Source: Verticillium longisporum
Lineage: Eukaryota > Ascomycota > Sordariomycetes > Glomerellales > Plectosphaerellaceae
Assembly: GCA_019188255.1 (NCBI GenBank)
Contig: JAETXT010000007.1
Span: 2,170,001 to 2,234,000 of the forward strand
DNA length: 64,000 nt
Direction of reading: 5' to 3'
Part shown: positions 24,201-36,057 of the stretch, one piece after another
Layout: each line of letters opens with the position of its first letter
Position numbering within the stretch: position 1 is the first letter of the stretch
Program-made: the position numbers and the translations under genes
The notes under the pieces: generated by a model
The model's input: the letters and a program-made list of their open reading frames with translations, nothing else
What the model was told of the DNA's origin: nothing
Databases searched by the model: none

Positions 24201-25643
24201 CGGACCCCGAGTATGGAACAACTGCGCCAGTTTCCTCTTCATCCACTTCGAGTCAACGAACCCGACTTCCGATCCCCTCGACAACACACGTGTGCATCCG
24301 GAAGACTATGAGCTTGGCCGCAAGATGGCAGCTGATGCCCTTGAACTCGATGAAGAGGATGTCAAGGGCGAGACGGATCAGAATGGCCCCGGGGCCATCG
24401 TGCGCAAGCTCTTTAAAGATGACGCCCAGGAAAAGGTTAACGAACTTATTCTGGAGGAGTACGCCCAGCAATTGGAGGACAAGTACAGCCAGAAGAAGCG
24501 TGCGACTCTGGAGACTATTCGTGCGGAGCTCCAGGCACCATACGAGGAGCTGCGTCGTAACTTTGTCACGCTTGCTGATAGCGAGATCTTCACTATGCTT
24601 ACGGGCGAGAGCAAAGAGTCTCTCGCAGTGGGCATGATCATCCCCGTGAATGTCAGGGTTGTGAAAGACGAATTCGCTATTGTCAAGCTTGACTGCGGAA
24701 TCGAGGGCAGGGTCGAGCCCAACGAACACGACAGGAATACTGGCATGGGCATCAAGGGCGTCATTTCGGTCGGACAGACAGTACAAGCGAAGCTTGTGTC
24801 GGTTGAGTACAAGAACTTCCTGGCTAAGCTCTCCATTGACGAGAGGGACATTAAAAACGGCTATCGGAAACACATGTATCATCCCCACGGTACATGGGAT
24901 GAGCGACTAGAGGCCGATGACAAGGAGGAACTCCGTGAAAAAGACAAGAGCACTGGGCGAACGCAAAGGGTCATCAACCACATGCTGTTCAAGCCCTTCA
25001 ATGGCATGGAGGCGGAGCAGTGGCTCGGTACCCAACCCAACGGCGAGAAGGTTATTCGCCCCTCGTCCAAGGGTAACGACCACCTTGCTATTACGTGGAA
25101 GGTCGCCGACGGCGTATTCCAGCACGTGGACGTCCTCGAGCTGCAGAAGCCCAACGACTTCTCCCTCGGCCAGCTACTTCGTGTTGGCAAGATGACGTAC
25201 AAAGATCTTGATGAGCTGATTCACGGCTACATCGAGGGCATGGTCAAGAAGGTTGACGAGATGATGCAACACGACAAGTTCGACAAGCGCTCAAGGGCAG
25301 ACGTTGGTAAGTGCTGCAAGACCCCAATAACTACGCGTGGTCGCCCATTTGTATAATGTATCGTGACTGACCCCGCACAGAAAAGTGGCTTACCACTTAT
25401 ATCGACGCCAACCCCACGCGCTCTGCGTATGCCTTCTGCATCAACCCTAAGCATCCAGGATACTTCTGGCTTTGCTTCAAGGCGAACAAGTCTTCGCGGG
25501 TGAATGCCATGCCGGTCAAGGTCCACCACGAGGGATACGAGCTGCTGAAGAACCAGTACCCAGACATGAGAGGTCTCTGCAACGGTTTCAAGATTCTGTA
25601 CTCAAACGAGATGCAGAGGCTCCAGAAACAGCAGCAGCGGTAG
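21206..25643 (+). CDS. SPT6: Transcription elongation factor and histone chaperone Spt6, one apparent frameshift
   Basis: Histone chaperone that travels with RNA polymerase II and rebuilds nucleosomes. Exons 21206-21382, 21438-21620, 21680-25306 and 25381-25643 (introns 55, 59 and 74 bp) give about 1416 aa. Order of parts: very acidic N-terminus ([13 protein letters not shown]), helical core, YqgF/RNase H-like domain around residues 700-820, helix-hairpin-helix region around 890-970 ([15 protein letters not shown]), S1 RNA-binding domain about 1100-1180 (GIEGRVEP to [12 protein letters not shown]), and the tandem SH2 domains from about 1215 to the end ([16 protein letters not shown]). At the C run 23843-23846 the frame moves by -1; one added C restores [19 protein letters not shown]. 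The start is chosen at MSNSMRDL; the next in-frame ATG, at 21218, would remove four residues. Confidence 0.95.
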
Positions 25644-26870
25644 AGAGGCTCTGCTACCATCACGAATAGCGATCATGTCCCTGTTGACGCTATCTTGCCC
25701 GATCTGCCGCCCAAGCAGCCGATGAGAGCGGCGCTCAAATCGCAGCAGGAGGAGTTCATAAAGGAAAGGTGGAAGCCATGACATAGGTAGGGGGCTGCAT
25801 GGGACGTGGGTGACTAGAAGCTAGCCCTGTTCACTCAGTCATCGAGATGATTCAGCCAGCTGGGGTAAGGGGCTTTGTTTGAGAAACTGTTGTAACACTA
25901 CGCACGAAAAGCAAGATGAATTGCTTTAGCTCGGCCTACCTGGTTGGCCGATATACATAGATCGATGAACTGCTCACTGAACTCGCCGCCCGCGCGAGAA
26001 GCCTATCTGCCAGTTTCGCATCTCGGGAAGTCATTGACTTCGCCAAAGCATGTGGGACATGTCTTCGTCTTCGTCGTGCAGGACAATGAGACGCCAATCC
26101 GCCCCAATTTCTGGTGATGACAATTTGCAAGGAATACGACCTAGGCTCAACACACTTCGTGCCGCATTAAACACTGATTCGAAGCAGCATCGTTAAAAAG
26201 GGTATTGTATTCTTAAATGACTCGATGACATGGCTGCCGTTCTCTGCAGTAGCCTCATGCCTAAGCCTCCTGGTACTTTACTTGCAGAGAATCCATGTTG
26301 TGAGCCAGGCTTGAGCTGTGAAAGCATTGATCTCAACGGGCCAACAAAGCCTGCGCCATACCTGTTTGGTTTTGTCGACTTTGCGCAGCTAACATCTCCC
26401 AGGTGTTCCAAGGTAAACTAAACTACATGCCGCACTATGCGGCTCATTCCATGTAGAGGGCAGATTTCCTGTTGTCTCTATCGCTAGGAGGACGAGTCTG
26501 TTTTGAATAGTTGGGATTGGACCTCTGCTGGCAAGTAGGCACTTGCACGCGTAGATGGCTGACTTTGCGATGACCGACGGGCCTGATCTAGGTCGTAGTC
26601 AGCCTAAGCTCATACAATACACTCGCTTGATTGGGAAGATATAAAAGCATTTCAGACAATTTGAGAAGATATTAAACGCGGTTTGTGTCGGCATCACACC
26701 TCAGTTGAGCTTCAGGTCGAGACCCGTTGCTCCCAAGGTGCTTCGCTGGCCCCGCGTGCGTCATCATGGTCGAGGGAAAAACCAGAAACATGCAAAAAAA
26801 AAAAACACTACTGACCTTGGATCGCGCGCTGTTCTGTAGGCCACGTAGTATGCTGGGGTCGAGGAGTGCT
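25644..26870. other. Convergent spacer, no supported gene
   Basis: Lies between the 3' ends of SPT6 and RRP7. The first few hundred bases are probably the SPT6 3' UTR. A run of 12 A occurs near 26797. No coding signal or RNA gene seen. Confidence 0.5.
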
Positions 26871-27809
26871 TCAAGTCTCTGGCCTAAAGTTCCCCCTCTT
26901 CTCCTTCATAGCAAGCACTTTCTGCCTGTCCTCGTCGAACTTCTTCAGCAGCAGTGCTTGCTCGGCCTTGCGCCTCTCGCGCAGCTGGAATCGGTAGAAG
27001 TCCTTTGTCTCGTCCTTCTTCTTGGCCGCACGGTCGACCATCTTCTGTCGTGCCGCCTCGGCCTCGTTCTTTGTCGCAGGGGTTGCGCGTCCGCCACGCG
27101 TGACGGTGACGAAACCATCCTCATCTGGCTCATTCCGCAGTCTCTTGGCTGTCTCGGCCGCCTCCTTCTCCTTGCGATTGAACACGTTGAAGAAGGCGTG
27201 CACCGACTTCTGCGTCGCCGCCTTGTCGGCCCTCGACAGCTGCAGGTGAGCCGCAACCCACGGTGCGCCCAGCCCGGGTGAGTCGCTGGCAACCCCCTCA
27301 CCCCAAACAGGCATCTTGTTCTTCTTCTTGGCCTTTCTAATGGCCTTCAGCACCTGGTCGACACTCTTCTCATCGGCCATTAGAACGATGGCGCTGCCGC
27401 CGCTCTTGTGTATCCTGCGCGTCCACGTCTCGGGCAGCAGTGCCAACTCCTCCTCGCGCGCGTGCTCTTCGGCCTCCTGTTCATCGCGCTTCCTCTTCTT
27501 GACGATCGCAGATATCTTAGCGGCCGAGGCGGGATCGAGCTCGAGCCGCCTCCTGCGCTCGCCCTCAAAGGCGATGCTCTCGCAGCGGCCGGGGGCGACG
27601 AGGGGGCAGAAGACGGCGCGAAAGGGTGCTTCTGACGCATCAACTGGAACATTCTTCAAGAAGAGACACCGGCCATCTATCGCCGCTGGGTTCTTGGGCC
27701 TGTTTCGTCGAAGTCGAATTTCGTGGATGGCAGTAATGGGGCACGAGGGCACCGCCGGCATTTGGATTGGGAAGACGGTGAAGCCATCCTCCGTTTCTTC
27801 GGGCGCCAT
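26871..27809 (-). CDS. RRP7: Ribosomal RNA-processing protein 7 (Rrp7)
   Basis: Component of the small-subunit processome needed for early pre-18S rRNA cleavages. Single exon, 312 aa, starting at the ATG at 27809 (MAPEETEDGFTVFPIQMP). The N-terminal half is an RRM-like fold typical of Rrp7 (LFLKNVPVDASE near residue 50, then SAIVLMADEKSVDQVLKAI). The C-terminal half is a long, highly charged helix rich in Lys, Arg and Glu, ending in DEDRQKVLAMKEKRGNFRP, the conserved Rrp7 tail that contacts rRNA and the UTP-C complex. The frame stays open further upstream but without another good start. It lies in tandem with the MOSC fusion gene, whose stop is 287 bp upstream. Confidence 0.92.
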   Translation of the reverse strand: MAPEETEDGFTVFPIQMPAVPSCPITAIHEIRLRRNRPKNPAAIDGRCLFLKNVPVDASEAPFRAVFCPLVAPGRCESIAFEGERRRRLELDPASAAKISAIVKKRKRDEQEAEEHAREEELALLPETWTRRIHKSGGSAIVLMADEKSVDQVLKAIRKAKKKNKMPVWGEGVASDSPGLGAPWVAAHLQLSRADKAATQKSVHAFFNVFNRKEKEAAETAKRLRNEPDEDGFVTVTRGGRATPATKNEAEAARQKMVDRAAKKKDETKDFYRFQLRERRKAEQALLLKKFDEDRQKVLAMKEKRGNFRPET

Positions 27810-28095
27810 GTTTCTATCTTTCTCCTGTTGGCTATCGGCGTTCGCAATATGGTGCCGTTGAAGGTCTAAGGTGTGACGGAAAGAGCGAGCAGCTGCGTTG
27901 CTGGATCCATCGAGACTGGTTGAACTGGGCAATGGAGCAAAAGGCAGCTCCAAAAAAATGAGGAAGTAAAAGATAAGGCTACTGGTGGGGTCGAAGTTCC
28001 CATGCTTTTCTCCAGTCAACCACTAGCAATGCATGGATAAGACCCAGCTTGCTCCACTCCATGATGGCTTCACTCTACGAATAAGGTAAGGTGCC

Positions 28096-29831
28096 TTACA
28101 CCTCAACCACAATCCTCCCGATTCCACGGCTGACACAGCTCAGCATGGAACTTTCTTTTTGTTCCGTCGTCAATGCGGTGCCTCTGTGTTCGATTGTCCC
28201 ATCCTTCAGATTGATCTTGCAAGTTCCGCAATTACCCACTTCGCAGCTGCTCTCCACTTGATCACCTCCAAACTCTCTCTTCAGGACCTCTAGTAGCGTT
28301 TCTTCCTGAGTCACATGTACGATCTTACCAGCTCGATTGGCTACTTCCACATCAAATGGGTCGCCTGTGGTGTCTGCTGAGAAAGCTTCGTAGTGAACTT
28401 CGTTCTCATCCACGCCAAATTCCTGGACGGCTCTGCGACCAGACTCAATCATGCGAGTCGGACCACAGAAGTACAGCTGGCTATTCCACTTGAGCGTTCG
28501 CACAATCTCGCGAATGTCCAGGCGCTGGCCTTTGGACTTGTCGTAGAGTTTGACGCTGGCGCCTAGCTTTTCAATGCGCTGTCGAAAAGGCACATCATCT
28601 GCCGAACGCACAGCATAATGCAGCTCAATGTTGTAATTGATGCTGTGGTACGCCTCCAGTGAGGCCAGAAACGCTGTAATACCGACTCCGCCAGCGACAA
28701 AGACGTGGTTGCTCGCCGCGTTAGCATTGGGAACGTCGTTTGTGAACCTGCCCACCTGGACCACAGCGTCCGGCCCGGGTATGACGCTGTGAAGCCACTT
28801 CGATCCGCCTCGCGAGTCGTCCTCCAATGCAACACCTAGCTCAAAGCACTGATGATTTCCCGACACGACGGAATAAGACCGCTGCAGGCCATTGGGAAGG
28901 AGGAGCTTCACATGGGCGCCGTTGGGGATCTGTTGCTCCTCCTCGTCAATGGGCACGCGAAGCTTGAGAAGAAAGGACGCGATGCGGGGTGTTTGCGTCG
29001 TCTTCTCAGCGATGTAGTACTCGCGCCAGACTTCCCTTTTCCGTCTCCCCCTTGCGCTTCGCTCTAGCCTTGGCCTTGGCCACTCTCTTCTGGAAGGCGC
29101 CACGGCTCTCCTCGCCCATTGCTTCGATGGCCGCCAGCTCCTCATTCGCCGCTAGGTCCTCCTGGTTCCGGTGTAGAAACTCTTGCACTCGTTCAATAGT
29201 CCACTTGGGCCACTGACGTTCAATCAGGGTCATGCTGTCTCCTGCCTTGACGTTTCCTTCTTTCAAGACGCGGTAGTACCAGCCCGTACGGCTCGATCGA
29301 AATGTCTTCGGCGCAAAATTCTTGAGTTGGAAGCGATGGTTAAGCTTGAAGCATGGCTGACGTGGGAGGCTGACTTGCAGTACGACAGAGTCGCCCACGG
29401 CCCATTTGTCGCCGATGCAGACGTTGCGCTCATTCAAGTGACGCGTGACGAGGTTCTCGCCAAAGCCCCCGGGGCGGAAACGACCTGCAGCCGACGGGTA
29501 CTCACGCTGCCAACCCAGATAGTGGGAACTGCAGTCTGTAGGGTCAAGTCAGCATCTGTCTCACCTCCTCCAAGGTGACGACCTGCACGTTGCCAGGTCA
29601 CTTACACCCGTGGACAGCCTTGTCCACCCCACCATGAAAGGTTGGATCATGCTCGTCGCCGTCGAGACCTAAGCGGGTCACACGCACAGAGTCGGTGCAC
29701 ACACATTTGTCGATTCCGCTTTCAATCTGGAGCCCGGGCATCTTTTTCATCTTACTCGTTCTTACTTCGAGGATCGTATCGGTCGTGCATTCTGACCATA
29801 AGTCGATATCCTTGCTATCCTGTGTCGTCAT
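28096..29831 (-). CDS. MOSC domain fused to a ferredoxin-NAD(P) reductase-type module with 2Fe-2S domain, one apparent frameshift
   Basis: Predicted molybdenum-cofactor enzyme carrying its own electron-transfer chain. Exons 29831-29606 and 29535-28096 (70-bp GTAAGT...ACAG intron) give about 554 aa. Residues 1-180 are a YiiM-type MOSC domain with the HGGVDKAVHGY motif and Moco-ligand candidate Cys137 in LPRQPCFKLNHRF, followed by a 3-alpha segment. Next comes an FAD/NAD(P)-binding reductase (RSYSVVSG flavin motif, VAGGVGITAFLASL nucleotide motif, YFCGPTRM), then a plant-type 2Fe-2S domain with CX4CX2C (CEVGNCGTC) and a distal Cys in MLSCVSRG. Between MOSC and reductase, within 29034-29051 (about residue 239), the frame needs one base removed from a homopolymer. 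By analogy with bacterial YiiM it may reduce N-hydroxylated compounds; that is inference. Confidence 0.88.
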
Positions 29832-31286
29832 GGTCGGCCGACGACTGTAGTCTTCTGATTCGTCTTGGGATATCTCTCGTCTCTTGGTCTACGCGGCAGC
29901 TTGCTGAGACAGCACCAAGAGTCAACTTGAGACAGGGATGGTGTTGCAGGAAGAAGGCGCCAGGCTGTGCTGATTCCTGAGCGTCGCTGGCTGATGACGA
30001 TTCGCGCCGCAAGTAAACCTCTTTGCGGAGGTCATGATTGGGCGTGAACGGCATTGAACAGTGGGGAACTAACATTGGTGGCAGTGTAAAGGTAGGTAAC
30101 CAACCCATTCTTGCCATTCAACACAGCACACACTTCAGATCAAGCATGATTGCCTTCCTCCTCGTCTACGAAACGGCGAGTATCTGGCACATGATACAAG
30201 AAGGAGATGGGAACATTTGATGGTTCAAGGACACAGGACACGCCGGTTTGATTTTTGGCCCCCAAATTGACCCCGCACCTTAAAGATGCTGAAGGCACGC
30301 CCTCTGTCTGACTGGTGTGGTGACGCCTGCGTTTCTTGAGCCTTAACACAGCCTGAACAAGTCATTGCGGAGCAGGCTGTGGCTTTTGAACTGCGGGCGT
30401 TCTCTGTCGCGATGGTCAATCCGACTGGTTTTTCTGCCCCACCTCTATCACCAGTGGCCTGAAGAGGCAACAACCAAGGGTGTTGCCGTGAAGAGGGATA
30501 TGAGTGGCAGAATGTCGAGCATGTGTCGACAGAGGTGGGACAGGTGATGCATCCAGAACAGCCAGGGCCCCAAACGACGTGTCGTGAGGCTCACCTTCCT
30601 TCTCACATTCCCTTCATTGGACCCTTCCTACTATTCACGACCCCGCTTTCCCGAAACAACTTGACACTCCTGCAATCCTGGTCACAAACCTGCTCAGGGT
30701 AAGTCTATCTGGAGATTCCTTGTACCTGCATCCCTGCCAGCATGCAATACATTACGATGTCCTCGCCGGCAGGCCCCTACGGACTGGTCCCAATTGGCTC
30801 GGTGACAGACGGCCTGCAGGTAGCATCACATCGCATCTAGGCTCCATGCGCTGTCCACTTGTCATCAAAAGCAAGCTTTCCCTGCGATGGTTGAGCAGAG
30901 CCGCATCCCGCATAAATCAACGGGGCGATGCTCAGGAAATGGGTGGGTGGAACACAACTTGAGCAACGGTGCCTAGAATACCTACCTACCTCTAGGTAAT
31001 TAGGCCGTGGGCTCCTCTTGCCCACAGAGTATAACGAGGGCGCTTTGCATGGTGGTCGCTCCCTCGCCGCAAGATTTCGAACACGCGGGCCTGCATCATT
31101 GTATCGTTCATCGAATTCCCATCTGCAAGTCCCCGACGAGAAGACATGTACCAGTAACAACCGTTCCAGGAATGATATAGAGCATCTTTCACTGCATTCA
31201 TTGGATGCCCTCACCGTTCACATCCGCCGGCATACGCGATCTCTTATCAAACCCCGACTCTGTGACGTTGACAACAAAGTGCTTCA
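29832..31286. other. Divergent intergenic region, no supported gene
   Basis: Shared upstream region of the MOSC fusion (minus) and the F-box gene (plus). It carries a cluster of TACCTA/TAGGTA motifs at 30971-31004. No protein or RNA gene seen. Confidence 0.45.
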
Positions 31287-32930
31287 ATGGCAAGGCTTGA
31301 TCGGCTTCCTTTCGAGGTTCTGGCCATCATAGCCGCCGATCTTGCCCCCCGGGACATACACAGTACGAGTCTAACTTGTCATCGCCTGAACTGGGCTCTC
31401 ATGCATAACGATTATATCGCCAAAAAGACCCTCCAGGCAAGTAGACCCGCGCAAGTAATCGACGGCTGTCCGGCTGATCGATTTTTCTAGGTATATGCTC
31501 CGTTCTCAGTGGAACTCAAAGATGCCTCTTCGCGGAATTTCCATGGCTCATACGCTCACGGCTTGCGACGCTTCGTCAAGCGGCAATTGGCCGTGAGGAC
31601 CGCCAACCCCTTCTTTGCCGGCGTTGTTGCCATGGTAGATGCCTTTGTCTACTCCAATGGCATGCTATGTTATACGTCACATGACCGAGGAACCGTCATG
31701 AATACTTTGCGGCTTCTCGACTTGCGCCGACCTTCGTCAGCCGAGATAGTCATCCACCTGACACACATCGGATTTGGGGGAAGCGTTTGGAACTTGAAGC
31801 CCCTAGTTGAGCCAATCCATTACGCAGACGGATTCGTGTCGTGCATCTTTAGACCCACCAGTACGTCCCAGACGAAGCAGAATACACACAGCACACTGTT
31901 GGTCTTTCGTCCTGCAAGCAATCGATTGGTTTTGACATATCCGTTGGCACGTCCTGGGCAAGAAGACTTTTGCTTTGTCCGCAACAACAGCGAGCAAGTA
32001 TGGATCGGAGAATGGGAAAACGTCGCCGATGGCCGCGGTTGTCTTGTTCTGCAGTTGTTCGACGTACCCAGCCGCACCTGGAAACTGCCGCAAGTTCGGA
32101 CGCCAGCACCAGTAGGGGATGAGCTGGGCAAAACTGTGTGTGTGGAGATTATCGGAAACTACATGTATGTCGTTTCCAACTCGGCGACCTCGAATGCCAA
32201 CCAAGCTCGCGATGCAGACTGGATGTCGCATTACTATGCAGTTAGGTTCCCCCTGGCAGCGCCCCAGAAACTCGAGGTTGCCCCCAAGGAAGGCCTCTGG
32301 CGCAGAAATCACAAGGAGGGGCCGATTCATGGCACGACCATTAGTCTGGAGACCGACATGCACACCGGCAAGTTGGTTATCGTCGAGGTCCGGAAAGAAA
32401 GCCCAGAGGCTGTTTGGCCTCCAGTGACTACATCCTACAAGACCTTTCTCGACTTTGCCCCTGCTGCTTGCAGCAATCCACCAGTGGCTTGCAAGGAGCA
32501 GGCCTCGGGCTTCCGCGAAGCCTCACTCGTCCACACACTTGAAACCTCTCAGCGATACAGTTCATATAGACCATACATCCGCTCATACCATCAAGACAGC
32601 GAGAGCTTTCTGGAAGTCTTTCCATATTATGCCACTGTTTCAGGCGGCGAGATCAGCTCTCCAACCCAGTCCTGGCTCCGACTACGATCTGTTACGAAGA
32701 GCAGTGAGGCCATGCCGGCCGCATTCTGGCCCGTTGGAGCGACGCCAAATCTTTACACGAAGTTGAACCCATACTTTGCCCTCAACCCACGTTACCCTGG
32801 ACGTTTCCAGGTACAAGGGACAGCGGACGACAGATCCATCGTATACGCCTTGGGGGAACGAGGTCCCAATGTACTGAGGCCAGTTGTTCTACTATCCTTC
32901 GACCCTGGCTACAGACACAGGTGGAGGTAG
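31287..32930 (+). CDS. F-box protein
   Basis: Likely substrate adaptor for an SCF ubiquitin ligase. The N-terminus is an F-box (LDRLPFEVLAIIAADLAPRD, then STSLTCHRLNWALMHNDYIAKKTL) at residues 4-50. The remaining 480 residues have no recognised repeat but show a regular beta-rich pattern (LLVFRPASNRLVLTYPL, VWIGEWENVADGRG) that could form a propeller-like domain. Exons 31287-31436 and 31491-32930 give 529 aa. The intron is a 54-bp GC-AG intron (GCAAGT...TCTAG); no GT donor in the right phase gives an intron of usable length, and splicing yields KKTLQ-VYAPFSVELK. The downstream exon is a clean 480-codon frame. The substrate is unknown. Confidence 0.82.
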
Positions 32931-33655
32931 AAGACGAACAAGTGTCGCGTCGCGCACTGAATCAGAGCGTTGTTTAGGTCCCAGCGCCATCAAGTAGCGA
33001 ATTATAAATGTGGAAAAGCATTCAAGGCCAAGGAAACATCGAATCCCCCCTCCCTTTCTCCAGAGAAGGCTGGCCCGCCATTGATAATTGAGGCGTATTC
33101 ACGGCCCTCGGCTCGTGTACCTCTGGGTGCAATAGCAAATCAATTTCCAATGTGATTTCAATGACCACCCTCCACGAAAATCATACATTCACAGCTGACG
33201 CCATGCCCATGCATGTTGTGGCGAAGAATATAAATCCACTAGATGATATGTGTCGGGCAGGCACCAGAGGCCACATCCCACACCACCACACCCCCGTCTC
33301 TACCCCGGTTCAACTAAGCAACGCCTGCTCTCCATCAATACAAGAAGATGGAATCCGAAACAAACAAGACAGCCTACCCGTCATAAAGTCTTTCGATTTA
33401 TCCCTGAGTCTTCGGAGAAACGATGCAAGGCCGGGCTCGCTCCCACCCTAGCCGGTTCGAATCCGCTGTCCCCCTTTCTGCATGCGCCAAGTGTCCCATA
33501 TGCAATCCACCCCTCAAGTTTCTTCAGCTCTCGTACGACACCTTGTCTCCCTCTGTAGGCGGGACTCGGATGAGGCCTTTTTTTGATTGTACCCTCAAGC
33601 TCGATATCTGTGTCTGCTCCAGAATCATGTTTGTGTGGCCTCGCGACACTGTCGT
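32931..33655. other. Convergent spacer, no supported gene
   Basis: Lies between the 3' ends of the F-box and RVS167-like genes. Short frames only; a GGTTCGAATCC string near 33453 resembles a tRNA T-loop but has no tRNA around it. Confidence 0.5.
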
Positions 33656-35149
33656 TTAGCTGCTTGTTTGCACGTAATTACCTGTTGCGCAACAAATCAG
33701 TATCGAGTGAAGAGCAGCAGAGGACATTGTGGGTGACAAACCTGGGAATTGGCCTTGCTTTCCATTCAACTTGCCGGTCCACCACTCATTTTCGTTCTTC
33801 GTACGGGTGATGATCTCTATGACATCGCCGGTTCGGAAGCTCAAGTCGCCCTCGGCCTGAGCGTCGTAGTCGTACAAAGCCGTCACGGTTTCTGCCACGG
33901 GCACGGCACTGAAGCGGCTCGGCTTGGGTTTCGGTGGAGGAGGCTTACCCTTCGCTGCCGCCATGGCCTGCAGGCCGGGGCTGCCGGGAGAGTAGGGCGG
34001 AGGTGGCTGCGACTCGCTGTCTGCTGATGCCTGGCCGGTGGGGGTGTAGCCTATGCGCGCGAGGGGCTTCGAGGTGGTTGGGACAGAGGGGCTGGAGCTC
34101 GAAGGGCCGGCAGTCAGGAGGCCCTGAGTGCGAGGGCCCTCCAGTGCGGGACGGCCGTATTTCGGCGGCCGCCTCTGTCCAGTGGTCTTAAATTTGACGA
34201 TAGAGAGGGCTTCGGCTTGCTCCTGGATGTCGCCTCGCTTGGCGTGAAAGGCCTCCTCAATGTCCCGGGTGAGATCGAAGTAGCCAATGTCGCAGCTTTG
34301 CATCTTCTCGTGCAGAGTATAGAAGACATTGAGTTGCATGTAGTAGAAGGACTGAAATAGTGGCTGGATGAATTCGCGCTCGAGGGCAAAGAGCTTCGGC
34401 AGCTCCTCCTTGAGCAGATCATTGAAGTAGTTGAACTCCTGGGTGGCTGTCTCGGTGTCGCCTTCGGCTTTCCACAAAGCCTTCTCGTCCTTGGCACTAC
34501 GTTCCTTTTATCTTGCAACTTCTTGAGGGTGGTGCGATGCCGGTCGTAGTCGATCCTCTTGTGGTCGCGCTTGGTTGCTGTCTTGCGAATGGCCTTGATG
34601 ACGTCGAGCAACTCGGTCGCAGGGCGGATAACTCTCGTCTCGATCATATCAAGCTCCGGCGCCAGGGTGTCCTGCAAGTCCTTGACGACGAGCTCATACT
34701 CTTCGCAAGCGCGGATGCCCTCGGGATTGCCCTCAATCTTCAGGGTGTCCGGGTCGGACATGCGACCAGAAATGGGTTTGTAGACCTCGGTCATGGCCTT
34801 GCTGAATTCGATCTGGTGGTTGAGCATGCCGTTGATGGCGTCGAAGTACTTCTTTGATTCATCGTGAAGCTTCTTGGTCTCGGTCTCGAGCTCCTGGAAC
34901 CTGCGCTCTGAATCGCTGTATACGGCGTCTTTGGTCTGCTCGCCAATATTGAAGCGAGACTTGAACGTTTGCGGCGCCTGGAGGACACAGAAGGAATATC
35001 AGGTCAGTCAAGATGCTCGTACGTAGATCACCGACACACAACCTGTCGCGACACGACAAGCTGGGACACGGGACTGGGCTGGTGCCCCTCAATTTGTGGG
35101 GGAGAGATGGTACCCTAACGACGCTCTTCTGGAAGCCGCGAAAGCTCAT
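33656..35149 (-). CDS. RVS167: Rvs167-like BAR and SH3 domain protein, one apparent frameshift
   Basis: Amphiphysin/endophilin-type protein that binds curved membrane and acts in actin-linked endocytosis. Exons 35149-35114, 34977-33742 and 33681-33656 (introns 136 and 60 bp) give about 432 aa. The first exon encodes [12 protein letters not shown], the amphipathic start typical of this family, and joins to [10 protein letters not shown]. The BAR domain covers about residues 1-245, followed by a Pro/Ser/Gly-rich linker ([26 protein letters not shown]). A C-terminal SH3 domain ([37 protein letters not shown]) is completed by the last short exon. At the A run read on the minus strand (34506-34509) one base is missing near residue 168; adding it gives [19 protein letters not shown] without a break. 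Confidence 0.93.
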
Positions 35150-36057
35150 GCTGGGGTTCAAACGGATGGGCCGGAATGCTCGGTAGGAGGAGGGGGAGGG
35201 CGGTCGGTAGGGCTGTTGTTCTAAGGGGTGTTTGTACGAGGGTTTGGAAGGATGCACAGCTGTAGTGAGGGCATTCCAACCTTATGAGGAACGGGCACAC
35301 TTGGATGGGTGCAGGCGCAAGGCGGCCTCTGGCTTAGGCCTGATTTGGTGACGCTGGTGCTGTGCCGGTGACGACTGAGTCGTGGCTGTGTCCACAGTCA
35401 ATCAGCTCCAACTGTCCCGCGGCCGGCTTGGCTTGTGGCGCGTGCGATCACAGACGCATTGGGGGACGCGTTGACACCCCAAGGTTACCTGACTGCCTCG
35501 CTAGGTACCTCCAGCGTGGGAGTCTGGTACGACGGAAGACGTGGATTACACAAAGCCAATTTGGACCTCCTACTTCTGCAGTTTTACGAGAGTATAATAC
35601 AAAGACGCCCGCAGGAACGTCTTTTTCTCGAGCATGTTTTCAGAAAAGGAGGCCCTGCAGCGCATTTTCGCGACGCCCCCCTCACCCAAGCTTCTAAGCC
35701 TATCCGTCTCACTCGGATGTGTTCTCAAACCATAACGTCATCAGACGGGCTTTGCCAAGCGGCACCAGGCAGCCAGAGTGGCAGCCAATCACCGAGCACC
35801 AGATCTATCCCCGAGCCAGAGACGGACGCCGACGGGCCAAACTCGCGGAATTGCAAAAAATACCAGGGCGATTGGATAAGAGCATGAAATGATGGAGAAA
35901 GCTAGGGTGGATCATTCGCCTCCGATTTGCCTCATCGCCAGCCAGAAGTGCTGACATATCTTTTTTTCTCGGGCCTCCTCATCTCCCTCACAAAACCTTC
36001 CTCCCCTACTCCTTCTGATCTTCTATCCCCTCCCCATGCCATCCCCATCACATCATC
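35150..36057. other. Divergent promoter region of RVS167-like gene and NFS1
   Basis: No supported gene. TACCTA/TAGGTACCT motifs occur at 35481-35512, and a C/T-rich leader typical of fungal transcription starts lies at about 35950-36050 just ahead of NFS1. Confidence 0.45.

Noticed and set aside
33440..33475. GGTTCGAATCC string resembling a tRNA T-loop
   Set aside because: Stem does not pair and no acceptor or anticodon stem is present.
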